Shown here piece after piece: positions 1 through 9,638 of a stretch of DNA of 64,000 bases. The notes under the pieces were generated by a model. The model saw nothing but the letters and a program-made list of their open reading frames with translations. It did not search any database and was not told the DNA's origin. The stretch covers positions 372,001 to 436,000 of the forward strand of contig JAFIEV010000082.1 of assembly GCA_020832305.1 (NCBI GenBank), written 5' to 3'. How positions within the stretch are numbered: the first letter of the stretch is position 1; every line of letters begins with the position of its first letter. The stretch is from Cyclobacteriaceae bacterium (lineage in GTDB: Bacteria > Bacteroidota > Bacteroidia > Cytophagales > Cyclobacteriaceae). A program made the translations under genes and the position numbers.

Positions 1-1983
1 TGCAGATTGCCAGGAGGAATTCTGGTTGAAATTACAGATTTGCCTGGTTGTTATAGTCTTTACCCAAGGTCTTTAGATGAGCAGGTGGTTTCAAATCTGC
101 TCCTTAACCCGGAGCATCCGGAGTATCCCGATGTAGTTGTGATAGTGGCAGATGCTTCTAATCTGAAGCGCAATTTGTTTTTATTTACGCAAATTCACGA
201 TCTGGGTGTTCCTGTTATTCTCGCTTTAAATATGGTTGATATAGCAGAGAATAAAGGTATATCTATAAAATCTGCGGTACTTGCCAAAACTTTGAAGGTT
301 CCGGTTGTGAATATAAATGGTAGAACAGGTTCGGGACTAGATCTTTTAAAACAGCAACTTGCCGATGGTGTATTACCGGTTTCTGGTGTTGTAACCGATG
401 TTTTATTGTATGCAAAAAAACAAATTCAATTTACCCGGGAACTACTTTTATGTAAAAGCGATTACCTGGCCTATTTGATTAACCAGCAACTTGATGTACT
501 GAATTTTATTGATCCTGTTAAAAAAGCACAGATAAAATCATTTCTAGAAAAGGAGGGTATTGACAAAGAGAAATGGCAATCCAGAGAAACCACAGACCGA
601 TACTCTTTTATACATAAGCTCACAACACAATGTATTGAGCAAAACCATACAACAGGAAAAGACTTAACTAAGTCTATCGATAAAATATTTACGCACAAAA
701 TATTTGGTTACATCATATTTGCTGCTTTACTATTTATGGTTTTCCAGGCAATTTTCACCTGGGCAATAGCACCTATGGATTGGATAGACCTCCGTTTTTC
801 TCAACTGAGCGCATTTACTGCTGCTCAATTGCCAGAAGGCGTCCTGAATAATTTACTGAGTGAAGGTATTTTACCCGGTGTAGCCGGTGTGGTCATTTTC
901 ATACCGCAGATAGCCATTTTGTTTGCATTTATATCCATCCTTGAAGAAACGGGTTATATGGCGCGCGTCGTATTTTTAATGGACAGGATTTTGCGTCCTT
1001 TTGGATTGAACGGGCGCAGTGTCGTACCTCTTGTTTCGGGCGTGGCCTGTGCAATACCTGCAATAATGGCTACGAGAAGTATTGGCAATTGGAGAGAAAG
1101 GCTCATTACAATATTTGTTACCCCACTGATGTCATGTTCAGCCCGTTTACCTGTATATACCATTTTGATTTCCCTTATGATACCCGATATTTATCTGTGG
1201 GGTATCCTGGGTATACAGGGTCTTACCCTTTTGGCTATGTATGCTCTTGGTCTTTGTATGGCTATTTTATCTGCATGGATAATGAGTAAACTGGTGCATA
1301 CAGGTGAAAAAAGTATTTTTATTATGGAGCTGCCAACCTATAAAATGCCCCGATGGAAAAACGTAGGCTATACCATGTATGAAAAGTCATCAACTTTTGT
1401 AATTGAGGCAGGCAAGATAATTTTAGCCATATCAATAATTTTATGGGTCCTGGCTTCTTATGGTCCAGGGGATAAGATGCATCAGGCAGAGGAAATTGTT
1501 GCGGAACAACTTGCAATACAGAACAGGCCAATGGATAATTTCGATGCTGAAGTAGCCGCTTTCAGGTTGGAAAACTCATATGCAGGAATATTTGGCAAAA
1601 GCATAGAACCTGCAATAGCACCTTTAGGTTTTGATTGGAAAATCGGAATAGCACTGATTACTTCTTTTGCGGCCAGAGAAGTTTTTGTTGGAACAATGGC
1701 AACCATTTACAGCATAGAATCAGGTGACGACGACAGAGGAACTATAAGGAGTCGAATGCGGGAAGATAAAGATTCAGAAACCGGAAAACCCAGATATACC
1801 ATTCCGGTTTCTCTTTCTTTACTGATCTTCTATGCTTTCGCTTTACAATGTATGAGTACTATTGCAGTTGTATATCGTGAAACCAAAGGATGGAAATGGC
1901 CATTGATTCAATTATTGTATCTCACCCTTTTAGCTTATGGCTCTTCCTTATTGGTATTTCAGACATTAAATTCCTTCTATTAG
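1..1983 (+). CDS. feoB: Ferrous iron transport protein B (FeoB), 5' end missing
   Basis: Inner-membrane Fe(II) transporter with a cytosolic GTPase domain. The reading frame is open from the first base, so the true start lies before the window. Counting visible codons, the G3 motif DLPG is at residues 13-16 and G4 NMVD at 77-80; the P-loop (G1) and switch I fall outside. A cytosolic helical domain follows, then from about residue 230 a polytopic membrane region with the Gate repeats (for example around GYMARVVFLMDR) typical of FeoB. The visible 660 residues fit a normal FeoB of about 700-710. The last 4 bases overlap the end of the convergent histidine kinase gene. Any partner feoA would lie upstream, outside the window. 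Family assignment is secure. Confidence 0.95.
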   Translation, partial: CRLPGGILVEITDLPGCYSLYPRSLDEQVVSNLLLNPEHPEYPDVVVIVADASNLKRNLFLFTQIHDLGVPVILALNMVDIAENKGISIKSAVLAKTLKVPVVNINGRTGSGLDLLKQQLADGVLPVSGVVTDVLLYAKKQIQFTRELLLCKSDYLAYLINQQLDVLNFIDPVKKAQIKSFLEKEGIDKEKWQSRETTDRYSFIHKLTTQCIEQNHTTGKDLTKSIDKIFTHKIFGYIIFAALLFMVFQAIFTWAIAPMDWIDLRFSQLSAFTAAQLPEGVLNNLLSEGILPGVAGVVIFIPQIAILFAFISILEETGYMARVVFLMDRILRPFGLNGRSVVPLVSGVACAIPAIMATRSIGNWRERLITIFVTPLMSCSARLPVYTILISLMIPDIYLWGILGIQGLTLLAMYALGLCMAILSAWIMSKLVHTGEKSIFIMELPTYKMPRWKNVGYTMYEKSSTFVIEAGKIILAISIILWVLASYGPGDKMHQAEEIVAEQLAIQNRPMDNFDAEVAAFRLENSYAGIFGKSIEPAIAPLGFDWKIGIALITSFAAREVFVGTMATIYSIESGDDDRGTIRSRMREDKDSETGKPRYTIPVSLSLLIFYAFALQCMSTIAVVYRETKGWKWPLIQLLYLTLLAYGSSLLVFQTLNSFY

Positions 1984-3881
1984 ATAGTTATAGAGGTATA
2001 ATTGGGTATAATAACCTGTACGGTGGTTCCCTGGCCCGATTGAGATTTAAACTTTACCTTCCCTCCCAATTTTTCTACGGTCTCCTTAACAATATACAGA
2101 CCCAGACCTGAACCGGTGCTTTTAAAATTGGCACGGTAAAACATTTCGAATACATGATTGATATGCTTTTCATCAACGCCAATGCCATTGTCTGAAATTT
2201 CTAAATGTAAAGAGGCCTGATTTATTTCTGCTTTAATGCGAATCCACGATTCATCGATATAAACATTTCGGTATTTATAACTATTAGAAATCAGGTTGTT
2301 TAATATGACACTCAATCTGCTTTTGTCACTAATTAATTCACAATCATCATTAACCTCTATTTCAACCTTTACATCTTTTGAACCATCAGCATAGGAAAGT
2401 TCAGAAATGATTTGATAAATTATTTCTTTGATTTTTATTTTCTGAAGTTGTAAATCCTGCCGGGCATTTCGGGAAAGATTTATAATGTCATTAATGAAGG
2501 TATCAAGTTTTTTTACACTCCTTTCCTGCATCTCAATATATTCATTCCTTCTTATTGGATCCTGTTCAATTTTAAGCAGGTTGATCAGACCCAGTATTGA
2601 GGTAAGGGGAGCTCTTAAATCGTGCGATACCCTGTAGACGAAGTTGTCTAATTCAGCATTGACCTTTTTCAGATCTTTATTGCGGCTTATCAATTTTAAC
2701 TCTGACTTTTTAAGATCGCTGATGTCGTTTACAAAAACAGAAACACCTTTAATTTTACCTACCTCCTTTATTGGAAAAACTTTGACCTCATATACTTTAG
2801 TATTGTTATTATATCCCTGATCTATGTATACACCCGAATAGCCCTGAAGAGCTTTATCATATCTTTCCTGCCATATCTCAGACATTTCTCCATGAAATTT
2901 TAATACATGATCATGTTTGAGTGGTTCTCTGCCAACTTTTGATTTTATTTTTTGAGCATAAGCATTATTGAAGTCAATAAGCTCGTATCGACTGTTGATA
3001 AGCCATATTACGGAATCTGAATTATCGAGAATTGCCCTCAGGTTTGATTCTTTATCGATAATGTCAACAATGCGCTCAGCAACTTTAAGTTCGAGGTTTT
3101 TATTGATTTCCCTCAATTCGAGCACCTTTTCTTTCTGATCTCTTTGTAAGACGTACAGTGCTTCATACACCTCATACATTGGATCATCAGCATTGAGATT
3201 ATCTAAATCAGGAAGTTCATGATCATTCCAGTTGGCGTGACTAATAAATTCCAACAAATTATTCCTGGATTCCTGAAGCAGAAGATCATCTGAGTACCTG
3301 CTACCAGTAATTTTCTGTTCATACAAAGCAGCTTCTCCATCTTGCAATACCCCTGCATCTACAAATTTATCACGATATTTATCAGTGCGGGATATAATAT
3401 CCCTGAGTGCTTCATATGAAGAGTTCATACGCACAGGGAGAGTAAGAAAGCGTTTATTAGCTATCGAAAAGAGCTTATAGGTAATATTTTGAAGCCCATT
3501 TAAAATAATGTACTTATTATTTAGAAATATCTGGTTTTTAATGGCCACATCTTTAAGTGCCTTCCGGTTTTTCAGGCTGATCCAGTCTGTCCCTGACAAG
3601 TCCCAGATTAAATGAAATTTTTTTAAAGCCTTTTCACTTAGAAACCTATGAAGATTAGTGCCTGCCGTTTGTATATCAGCAACACCCGGCTGACCTTTCG
3701 AAATGATTAAAAGAATATTGTCACCTATGAGATAGTAGTGACTTTGATACCGGTGATTTTTTGAATAATAGTTTAGTTCTTCAAGTGTTTGGATGCTAAG
3801 TTTGATATTGCCGATTTTTACCTCTTTCGAATGGTACCATTCAACTTTTCCTGTTTTGCTATGTGTGGAATCGGTATTCAA
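1980..3881 (-). CDS. PAS-domain sensor histidine kinase with an unassigned N-terminal domain
   Basis: A 633-residue kinase without an obvious signal peptide or membrane span, so probably cytosolic. The N-terminal ~170 residues match no domain I recognise; a STAS-like fold is possible. A coiled-coil linker (about 245-275), a PAS domain (about 275-395), a HisKA dimerisation region with phospho-acceptor His420 in VSHDLRAP, and an HATPase domain with a DNGIGV N-box-proximal motif and GSGLGLYIV follow. No receiver domain and no adjacent response regulator are seen, so the partner is unknown. The start used is TTG; no ATG lies nearby, and the first internal Met is about 150 residues in. It sits 17 nt after the thioredoxin-like gene and is probably co-transcribed. 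It converges with feoB with a 4-nt overlap. Confidence 0.85.
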   Translation of the reverse strand: MNTDSTHSKTGKVEWYHSKEVKIGNIKLSIQTLEELNYYSKNHRYQSHYYLIGDNILLIISKGQPGVADIQTAGTNLHRFLSEKALKKFHLIWDLSGTDWISLKNRKALKDVAIKNQIFLNNKYIILNGLQNITYKLFSIANKRFLTLPVRMNSSYEALRDIISRTDKYRDKFVDAGVLQDGEAALYEQKITGSRYSDDLLLQESRNNLLEFISHANWNDHELPDLDNLNADDPMYEVYEALYVLQRDQKEKVLELREINKNLELKVAERIVDIIDKESNLRAILDNSDSVIWLINSRYELIDFNNAYAQKIKSKVGREPLKHDHVLKFHGEMSEIWQERYDKALQGYSGVYIDQGYNNNTKVYEVKVFPIKEVGKIKGVSVFVNDISDLKKSELKLISRNKDLKKVNAELDNFVYRVSHDLRAPLTSILGLINLLKIEQDPIRRNEYIEMQERSVKKLDTFINDIINLSRNARQDLQLQKIKIKEIIYQIISELSYADGSKDVKVEIEVNDDCELISDKSRLSVILNNLISNSYKYRNVYIDESWIRIKAEINQASLHLEISDNGIGVDEKHINHVFEMFYRANFKSTGSGLGLYIVKETVEKLGGKVKFKSQSGQGTTVQVIIPNYTSITI

Positions 3882-3898
3882 TTTTGCCTGCTTTAAAA

Positions 3899-5296
3899 TT
3901 ACATTTGATGTAGATTGTTGTATTTGTCTATAAAATCTACAATTTGCTCAACATCTAACTGTTTTGCAATTATTTTTTTATCCCGGTCCAGAATAAAAAG
4001 CTTAGGTGTAGTATTAATATTGTATTCAGCTCTGAAGTTACACCTTAAATTAGGGTCTGCCATATCTTTCCAGGGTATTTTATGCTCTCTGACAAATTTT
4101 TTCCATTTGCTTTGATCAGTGACTGTACAAACAGAAATAATTTCTATTTCTCTGGATTTAAAATCAGAAGGATACAATTCTTTTAAAACCGGCGTTTTTT
4201 TACGGCAATGACCACAATCGGGATCATAAAAATATAAAACAATATACTTAGCATTGATTTTTTCAAGATTAACGACATTTCCAAGGGTATCTGTGCCAAA
4301 AAGAGCCGGTGCCTTTTTTCCTATCAGTGTAGGTTTAATTTCTTTGATTCTTTTAGAAATTTTATCGACCAGTTCATCATCGGCCCAGAAAGCCTCTCCC
4401 GAAACATAGTATTTTTCTGCCAAATTGACAAACACACCATCCATCCCCATAATATTGGAAGTCTCATATTTGTTGGTAAGGCTCACCACCGCATACCTGA
4501 AAACCTCTTTATTTTTTTTTGATTTTTCAATAATGCGTACGGCAGATTCGGTTATGGAGTCAGGATGTGAGACAGTAAGTTTATCGAGATAATAGTTGAA
4601 TTTATTATGTAAAATGGGTGTTCTGAGCAATCGGGCATCTGAAAAATTGATATTATCGAAATAATGTCTCTTGAAAAAGTGGTAGCGTTCTTCAGTATTT
4701 TCATCACTTTGCTGGCGAAGATGCTCCGGAAGTTCCACATCAATGGTAGCTTTTATTAGATTTGAAACAAATGTACCCTCATGTTGCCTGATGAGGTTTT
4801 CACGATACATTTTTACTTTTTGATCCAGTTCTTTTAACCTGTCATTGATTACGGAGGCATTATCGGAGCTGCTTTTTGCCTGTTCATTCAGTTCCCTGGC
4901 AAGAGTTTGGCTATCCCTCATAAAAAGCTGAAAATCTCTGAAGATCATATTTTCTTCTGATCCTGTTACATTCATTTTGCCAATAAGGTCCACAGTATCG
5001 GTTTCCACAGTAAAATGCTGATCATCGGTAACCAGTATTTCAAAATACACATTGCCGGGTGTATAGAAAAAGAATATGCCACCTTCCAGGGTTTCTTCAC
5101 CATTAAATATAAAATAATCGCCTTGCATAGCTATAATGGCAGTATCCTGCAAATACTTTTTATCGGCATAGTTGTATCCCAGGTAGCAGGTTTTATCTTT
5201 AAGGTTAGGTATTTTTAGTTTAATTTCATAACCCTTTTCTGCATAACTGCATACACAAAAAAGGGTGAACAGAATATATACGACTATTTTTTTCAT
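3899..5296 (-). CDS. Secreted TlpA/ResA-like thioredoxin-fold protein (DUF4369/DUF5106 type)
   Basis: A 465-residue exported protein starting with a signal peptide (MKKIVVYILFTLFCVC, cleavage near SYA-EKG). Residues about 23-120 resemble the DUF4369 beta-sandwich and 130-320 the helical DUF5106-type middle. The C-terminal third is a thioredoxin/AhpC-TSA fold with the redox pair Cys361-Gly-His-Cys364 after LYFYDPD. In Bacteroidota such proteins act in the periplasm as thiol-disulfide reductases; the client is unknown. A CGHC active site is less usual than CPPC or CxPC in TlpA/ResA. The ATG start is 14 nt after the end of kdsB, so kdsB, this gene and the kinase likely form one transcription unit. 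Confidence 0.85.
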   Translation of the reverse strand: MKKIVVYILFTLFCVCSYAEKGYEIKLKIPNLKDKTCYLGYNYADKKYLQDTAIIAMQGDYFIFNGEETLEGGIFFFYTPGNVYFEILVTDDQHFTVETDTVDLIGKMNVTGSEENMIFRDFQLFMRDSQTLARELNEQAKSSSDNASVINDRLKELDQKVKMYRENLIRQHEGTFVSNLIKATIDVELPEHLRQQSDENTEERYHFFKRHYFDNINFSDARLLRTPILHNKFNYYLDKLTVSHPDSITESAVRIIEKSKKNKEVFRYAVVSLTNKYETSNIMGMDGVFVNLAEKYYVSGEAFWADDELVDKISKRIKEIKPTLIGKKAPALFGTDTLGNVVNLEKINAKYIVLYFYDPDCGHCRKKTPVLKELYPSDFKSREIEIISVCTVTDQSKWKKFVREHKIPWKDMADPNLRCNFRAEYNINTTPKLFILDRDKKIIAKQLDVEQIVDFIDKYNNLHQM

Positions 5297-5310
5297 ACAG
5301 CAATTCAGTT

Positions 5311-6054
5311 TTATACCATCGTTTTCAAAGCCCTTTCGAGATCTTCCGGTGTATCTATACTTAAGTTTTTATGTTTGGTAATGCCAATTTTTATGGCATA
5401 TCCATTTTGCATCCAGCGCAGCTGTTCCAGTGATTCACTGATTTCCAGATCAGTGGGAGCTAATGTCACAATATGGGCAAGTACATCTCTCCTGTAGGCG
5501 TAAATGGCAACGTGCTTGTAAAAAGTATGATGATCAAGCCATTCATTTTTATGTTTTCCCCTCACATGCGGAATAGGCTCCCTACTGAAATACAAAGCAT
5601 AACCCATATTATTCAAAACAACTTTCATTTCACTGGGGGCATAGAGTGTTTCATAGTCTTCCACGGCCGATACCATGGAAGCAATTTGCGTTTCACCGTC
5701 GAGCAGTGATGCCAGTTCATCTATTTGTTCTGGTTTAATAAACGGCTCGTCACCCTGAATATTAATGACGTAATCAACATCAAGTCCAATATTTTTAACT
5801 GCTTCGGCACAACGCTCAGTTCCCGAACCATGTTCTTTTGAAGTCATAACAACTTTACCGCCAAAATTATTGACGGCTTCTTCAATTCTAGGATCATCTG
5901 TTGCGACCCAAAGTTCCAATAGACGACTCGCTTTAGACGCCTGTTCATATACCCTTTGTATCATGGGTTTACCAAGGATATTCACAAGGGCTTTGGCGGG
6001 AAACCGTGTAGAGGCATATCTGGCCGGTATAATTCCTAAAATTTTTGGTTGCAT
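5311..6054 (-). CDS. kdsB: 3-deoxy-manno-octulosonate cytidylyltransferase (CMP-KDO synthetase)
   Basis: Activates KDO with CTP to give CMP-KDO for lipid A core assembly in the cytosol. The 247 residues match the family length. The N-terminal nucleotide-binding stretch IIPARYASTRFPAK is the KdsB hallmark, followed by GKPMIQRVYEQA, the QGDEPFI motif near residue 100 and a conserved SREPIPH segment. It indicates a Gram-negative envelope with LPS. First gene of a probable three-gene minus-strand unit with the thioredoxin-like protein and the kinase. Confidence 0.96.
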   Translation of the reverse strand: MQPKILGIIPARYASTRFPAKALVNILGKPMIQRVYEQASKASRLLELWVATDDPRIEEAVNNFGGKVVMTSKEHGSGTERCAEAVKNIGLDVDYVINIQGDEPFIKPEQIDELASLLDGETQIASMVSAVEDYETLYAPSEMKVVLNNMGYALYFSREPIPHVRGKHKNEWLDHHTFYKHVAIYAYRRDVLAHIVTLAPTDLEISESLEQLRWMQNGYAIKIGITKHKNLSIDTPEDLERALKTMV

Positions 6055-6188
6055 ATCTTCATAATTGATTTCGGGTGATGATCACATTTTACGAAAATTT
6101 CCGGGTCTTATTTAAAGGAACAACTATTGTGATCACGTTCCCGAAACTGCATGTTGTCGGTAAAGTAAAATCTTTGTTCATGGCTGTT

Positions 6189-7529
6189 TTAAATAGTTTT
6201 TTCCTTCACTTTGAGTGAAGTACCGCTTTCTTCTATAACAATTATTTCCTTCCCGGAATCGATAAAATCACCTCGGGTATATGCATCATAAATGTTTCCA
6301 TCAATTAATACTTTGCCACTGGGCCGAAGTACCGTATAAGTGGTACCAGTTTTACCCTGAAGCGATTCCGATGGAAATTTAGAAGTAAAACCCTCGGTAC
6401 TCAACTGCACATCCTGAAGCGAAATTCTTTTAAAAAATGCAGTACTGGTCAATCGTATTCCTCCGAACATCATTACAATTATTGCGCCAAGAAGCCCGGC
6501 AAGGGTGGTAGATATAGCGACAAATACCTCATCCATTTGTACAAAAGTAAAATCGAGTGCATCGTTGTTTAACATAACCAGCACAAGTGATCCCAAGGTG
6601 AAGACCAGTCCGGTAATGCCAGCTATTCCAAAACCAGGAATTACAAAGATTTCCAGGGCTAATAAACCAACCCCTACAAAAAACAAAGCGATCTCCCAGT
6701 GGTCTGCAAGTCCGGTGAGATAATAAGGAACAAAATATAAAATCAAAGCGGTGAATGAGGCAATAATTGGAAACCCGACACCTGGTGTTTGTAATTCAAA
6801 ATAAATTCCTCCTACAATAATGAGTATCAATAAACCGCTGATCATGGGATTCAGAAAAAAACGAATTATTTTTTCGATGCCACTTAACTCAAATTTAATC
6901 AGTTGATAATCCGTAATATCAAGCCGGCTGAGTAATTCTTCAATGTTTTTTACCTCGGCTTCACAATAACCATTTTCTATGGCTTCTGAAGTGCTGAAAG
7001 TCAGTACCTGACCAGCTTTGGTAATGCCTTCAATTTCAATACTCTGATCAACCATTGCCTCAGCTATTTTAGGGTCCCGCCCTTTTGCCTCAGCAGTTGA
7101 ACGCATCATAGAGCGCATATAGGATTGGTATTTGTCCGGGGCAGCTTCCCCAGAACCGCCTACCACAACGGTGGCTGCACCTATGCTGGAACCCGGCGCC
7201 ATGTAGATGCTGTCACAGGCTATGGATATAAGTGCACCAGCCGAAGCTGCATCTTTATTGATAAAAACATATATGGGTTTTTCAAATTCCATGATACGGG
7301 TACGTATGTCATCGGCATCATTGACTGCCCCACCATATGTATCCATTTCAATTATTACATAATCGGCACTATCGCTAATAGCCTGATTAAGCGCAAGTTC
7401 TGTATAGCGATTCATTCTGGGATCAATCTGATCATCTATTTTCATAGTGAAGACAACGGGCTTTTGTGCCCAGATTATATCTTGACCTGCGAAAACACTC
7501 AAACAAACTAAAATAATAATTTTTCTCAT
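6189..7529 (-). CDS. NfeD-family membrane-bound ClpP-class serine protease
   Basis: Long-form NfeD protein, 446 residues from the second of two adjacent ATGs (the alternative start is 7532). A longer in-frame start at 7568 would put 13 residues ahead of the signal peptide and is unlikely. A signal peptide (MRKIIILVCLSVFAG) is followed by a ClpP/crotonase-like protease domain (about 25-215) with an oxyanion TYGG loop (64-67) and nucleophile Ser96 in DAASAGA. Four to five membrane segments (about 235-355) and a C-terminal OB-fold NfeD domain (about 385-446, GKTGTTYTVLRPSGKV) complete it. Family members associate with flotillin/stomatin proteins, but no such gene is adjacent. It is probably monocistronic. 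Confidence 0.9.
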   Translation of the reverse strand: MRKIIILVCLSVFAGQDIIWAQKPVVFTMKIDDQIDPRMNRYTELALNQAISDSADYVIIEMDTYGGAVNDADDIRTRIMEFEKPIYVFINKDAASAGALISIACDSIYMAPGSSIGAATVVVGGSGEAAPDKYQSYMRSMMRSTAEAKGRDPKIAEAMVDQSIEIEGITKAGQVLTFSTSEAIENGYCEAEVKNIEELLSRLDITDYQLIKFELSGIEKIIRFFLNPMISGLLILIIVGGIYFELQTPGVGFPIIASFTALILYFVPYYLTGLADHWEIALFFVGVGLLALEIFVIPGFGIAGITGLVFTLGSLVLVMLNNDALDFTFVQMDEVFVAISTTLAGLLGAIIVMMFGGIRLTSTAFFKRISLQDVQLSTEGFTSKFPSESLQGKTGTTYTVLRPSGKVLIDGNIYDAYTRGDFIDSGKEIIVIEESGTSLKVKEKTI

Positions 7530-7776
7530 CATAATAGGTTTATGACTATTAAATGCGAAGTTACGCAATAAAGTTTTTATTATTTTTCTTATAAGTGGCT
7601 GAAATATTACAAACCGGTATGTGTAGTATGCAAATAATACATCAATTCTGATATTAGATCATGAAAATATTGTAAAAAACAGCATCAGCTTATCGATTGG
7701 ATCAAAATTTGCTGTTTCAATAAGGTAATTCTCATGATTGGACGGTGATTTAAATAAAAAGAAATGTGCCAATGTG

Positions 7777-7784
7777 TATCTTTG
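7777..7784 (+). promoter_or_regulatory. Bacteroidota-type -7 element (TATCTTTG) of the LysM gene
   Basis: Exact match to the TAnnTTTG -7 consensus of the Bacteroidota housekeeping sigma factor. Transcription would begin near 7790, leaving a leader of about 15 nt to the ATG at 7805. This favours that ATG over the upstream GTG (7766) and ATG (7790). A clear -33 TTG at the usual spacing is not visible. Confidence 0.55.
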
Positions 7785-7804
7785 TAAAAATGATTAAAGT
7801 CTGG

Positions 7805-8830
7805 ATGAAAAATTTACTGGCAATACTTTTTATATCATTTTTTCTGCTGCATGAAGCCCATGCTTATTCTTTTTCTGCTGATACAATACGCTCAGCAACC
7901 GCAGGAAAAACCATTGAACACCGGGTTGAAATTGGCGAGACCCTGTTTTCCATTTCCCGCAAATACGGTGTTGCAGTTAAAGATATTATACAACTCAATC
8001 CCGATGTGGAAAAAGGCCTGAAAGCCGGGGATAGCATAAGAATACCGGGACAACAAACCGCAGTTGAACAACCAAAGGCAACGGCATTATATCATACAGT
8101 CCAGCCATCAGAAACTTTATTTTCTATTGCCCGCAAGTATGACGTAAACCTTGCTGACCTTCGAGCAAAAAACCAATTAACTTCAGACAATATTTCACCA
8201 GGACAGAAATTGCTTATTAAAGAAGGAAAAAATGCAGCATCTGTTCAAAAACCACTTCCCATTCCGGAGCCTGAGCCCGTACAGCTCGTGGAAGGCACCA
8301 TAACCCACGAAGTACAAGCATCTGAAACCCTTTATTCAATTTCGAGAAAATACGGTGTTTCTGCTACTGATATACAAAAATGGAACCAACTCAGTGGTTC
8401 CCAACTGAGTATTGGTCAGGTATTGATAATTTCCGACAATGTTTCTCCAGACAAAAAGGTCGTTGATAGTGTAAAAGAGATAAACCAAAAAGCCGAAGCC
8501 AACAGGGCACAAAGGGCTTTCATTTCTCAGCAGGTAGCTGAAAGAAATTCAGAAAATGCCAAAAAGATTTCCCAAAATGGAATGGCTGAGCGTCTGGGTA
8601 ATACGGGAGATAACAAGAAGTACCTGGCCCTGCATCGTACTGCACCACAGGGAACTATCATTCAGGTAGTAAACGATATGAACGGCCAATCGGTATTTGT
8701 AAGGGTGATTGGCACCATTCCTGATACAGGCGATAACCAAAAAATATTGATTAAACTATCTAAGACAGCATATGACAGACTGGGTGCTGTAGGAGATCGT
8801 TTTCCGGTTACCTTAAGTTTTGTTCCCTGA
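7805..8830 (+). CDS. Secreted protein with three LysM domains and a C-terminal RlpA-like barrel
   Basis: A 341-residue exported peptidoglycan-associated protein. The signal peptide (MKNLLAILFISFFLLHEAHA) directly follows the chosen ATG. Three LysM repeats at about 38-82, 93-137 and 165-208 share the core ETL(F/Y)SI(S/A)RKYGV. A charged linker (about 215-260) precedes a C-terminal domain with GTIIQVVNDMNGQSVFVRV, resembling the double-psi beta-barrel of RlpA-type proteins. LysM binds glycan chains. No amidase or NlpC/P60 catalytic domain is present, so a structural or regulatory cell-wall role is inferred. It lies 6 nt before the TIGR02757 gene. Confidence 0.85.
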   Translation: MKNLLAILFISFFLLHEAHAYSFSADTIRSATAGKTIEHRVEIGETLFSISRKYGVAVKDIIQLNPDVEKGLKAGDSIRIPGQQTAVEQPKATALYHTVQPSETLFSIARKYDVNLADLRAKNQLTSDNISPGQKLLIKEGKNAASVQKPLPIPEPEPVQLVEGTITHEVQASETLYSISRKYGVSATDIQKWNQLSGSQLSIGQVLIISDNVSPDKKVVDSVKEINQKAEANRAQRAFISQQVAERNSENAKKISQNGMAERLGNTGDNKKYLALHRTAPQGTIIQVVNDMNGQSVFVRVIGTIPDTGDNQKILIKLSKTAYDRLGAVGDRFPVTLSFVP

Positions 8831-8836
8831 TATATA

Positions 8837-9637
8837 GTGTTGAAAAGTTCTCGTAATATTCATTTCTTAAAAAAGGATCTTAAAGAATATCTCGATGCCC
8901 AGGTTGAGATTTTCAATTGTAAAAATTTTATCGCAGATGATCCTGTTTCAATACCGCACCGTTATTCAAAAAAAGAAGATATTGAAATATCTGCCTTTTT
9001 TGCGGCCGTTCTTGCCTGGGGCCAGCGAAAAACCATAATTTCAAAATGTGCTGAACTGATGCGCATGATGGATGATCGACCCTATGATTTTATCATGCAT
9101 CATACCGAAACAGATCTCAGACCTTTTACAGATTTTCGTCACAGAACCTTCAATGGTACCGATGCATTGTACTTTATAGATTTTTTGTCCCGCACATACA
9201 GAGAGGGGCCTGGTCTGGAAAATTTATTTGCAGAGAAAATTAAAAATGCCGAACACGCAGGACCGGCTTTGATACATTTCAAAAGAGTATTTGTGGAACA
9301 TGAAAATTTTCCCGGCAGAACGGGAAAGCATATTTCAAGTCCTGAAAATAAATCGGCTTGTAAGAGGCTCAATATGTTCTTGCGCTGGATGGTTAGAAAA
9401 GATGATCGCGGAGTGGATTTTGGTCTCTGGAATTCCATAAGCAGTGCACAGCTGGTATGTCCTTGTGATGTACATGTTGAAAGGGTAGCCCGCAACCTGG
9501 GTTTGATTCAGAGAAAACAAATGGACTGGGAAACAGCTTTGGAACTTACAAGGTCTTTGAGGAAATTCGACGATGCTGATCCTGTAAAATACGATTTTGC
9601 ACTGTTTGGTATAGGATTAAGTCAAAAATCACAATAA
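8837..9637 (+). CDS. TIGR02757 (DUF2400) family protein
   Basis: Conserved protein of unknown biochemical function found widely in Bacteroidota. It is recognised from the order ADDPVSIPHRYSKKEDIEI, then AFFAAVLAWGQRKTI, and a C-terminal CPCDVHVERVARNLGL followed by the LTRSLRKFDDADPVKYDFALFG segment. The length of 266 is typical. The C-terminal half is rich in conserved Asp, His and Arg and looks catalytic or nucleic-acid related; that is inference. The start is GTG 8837 or TTG 8840; there is no ATG upstream of residue 74. It lies 6 nt downstream of the LysM gene and is probably cotranscribed with it. Its end is 2 nt from convergent pyrE. Confidence 0.85.
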   Translation: MLKSSRNIHFLKKDLKEYLDAQVEIFNCKNFIADDPVSIPHRYSKKEDIEISAFFAAVLAWGQRKTIISKCAELMRMMDDRPYDFIMHHTETDLRPFTDFRHRTFNGTDALYFIDFLSRTYREGPGLENLFAEKIKNAEHAGPALIHFKRVFVEHENFPGRTGKHISSPENKSACKRLNMFLRWMVRKDDRGVDFGLWNSISSAQLVCPCDVHVERVARNLGLIQRKQMDWETALELTRSLRKFDDADPVKYDFALFGIGLSQKSQ

Positions 9638-9638
9638 A

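Noticed and set aside
7-1983. A TTG at position 7 as the start of feoB.
   Set aside because: The frame is open to base 1 and the GTPase P-loop is missing, so the gene is cut by the window edge.
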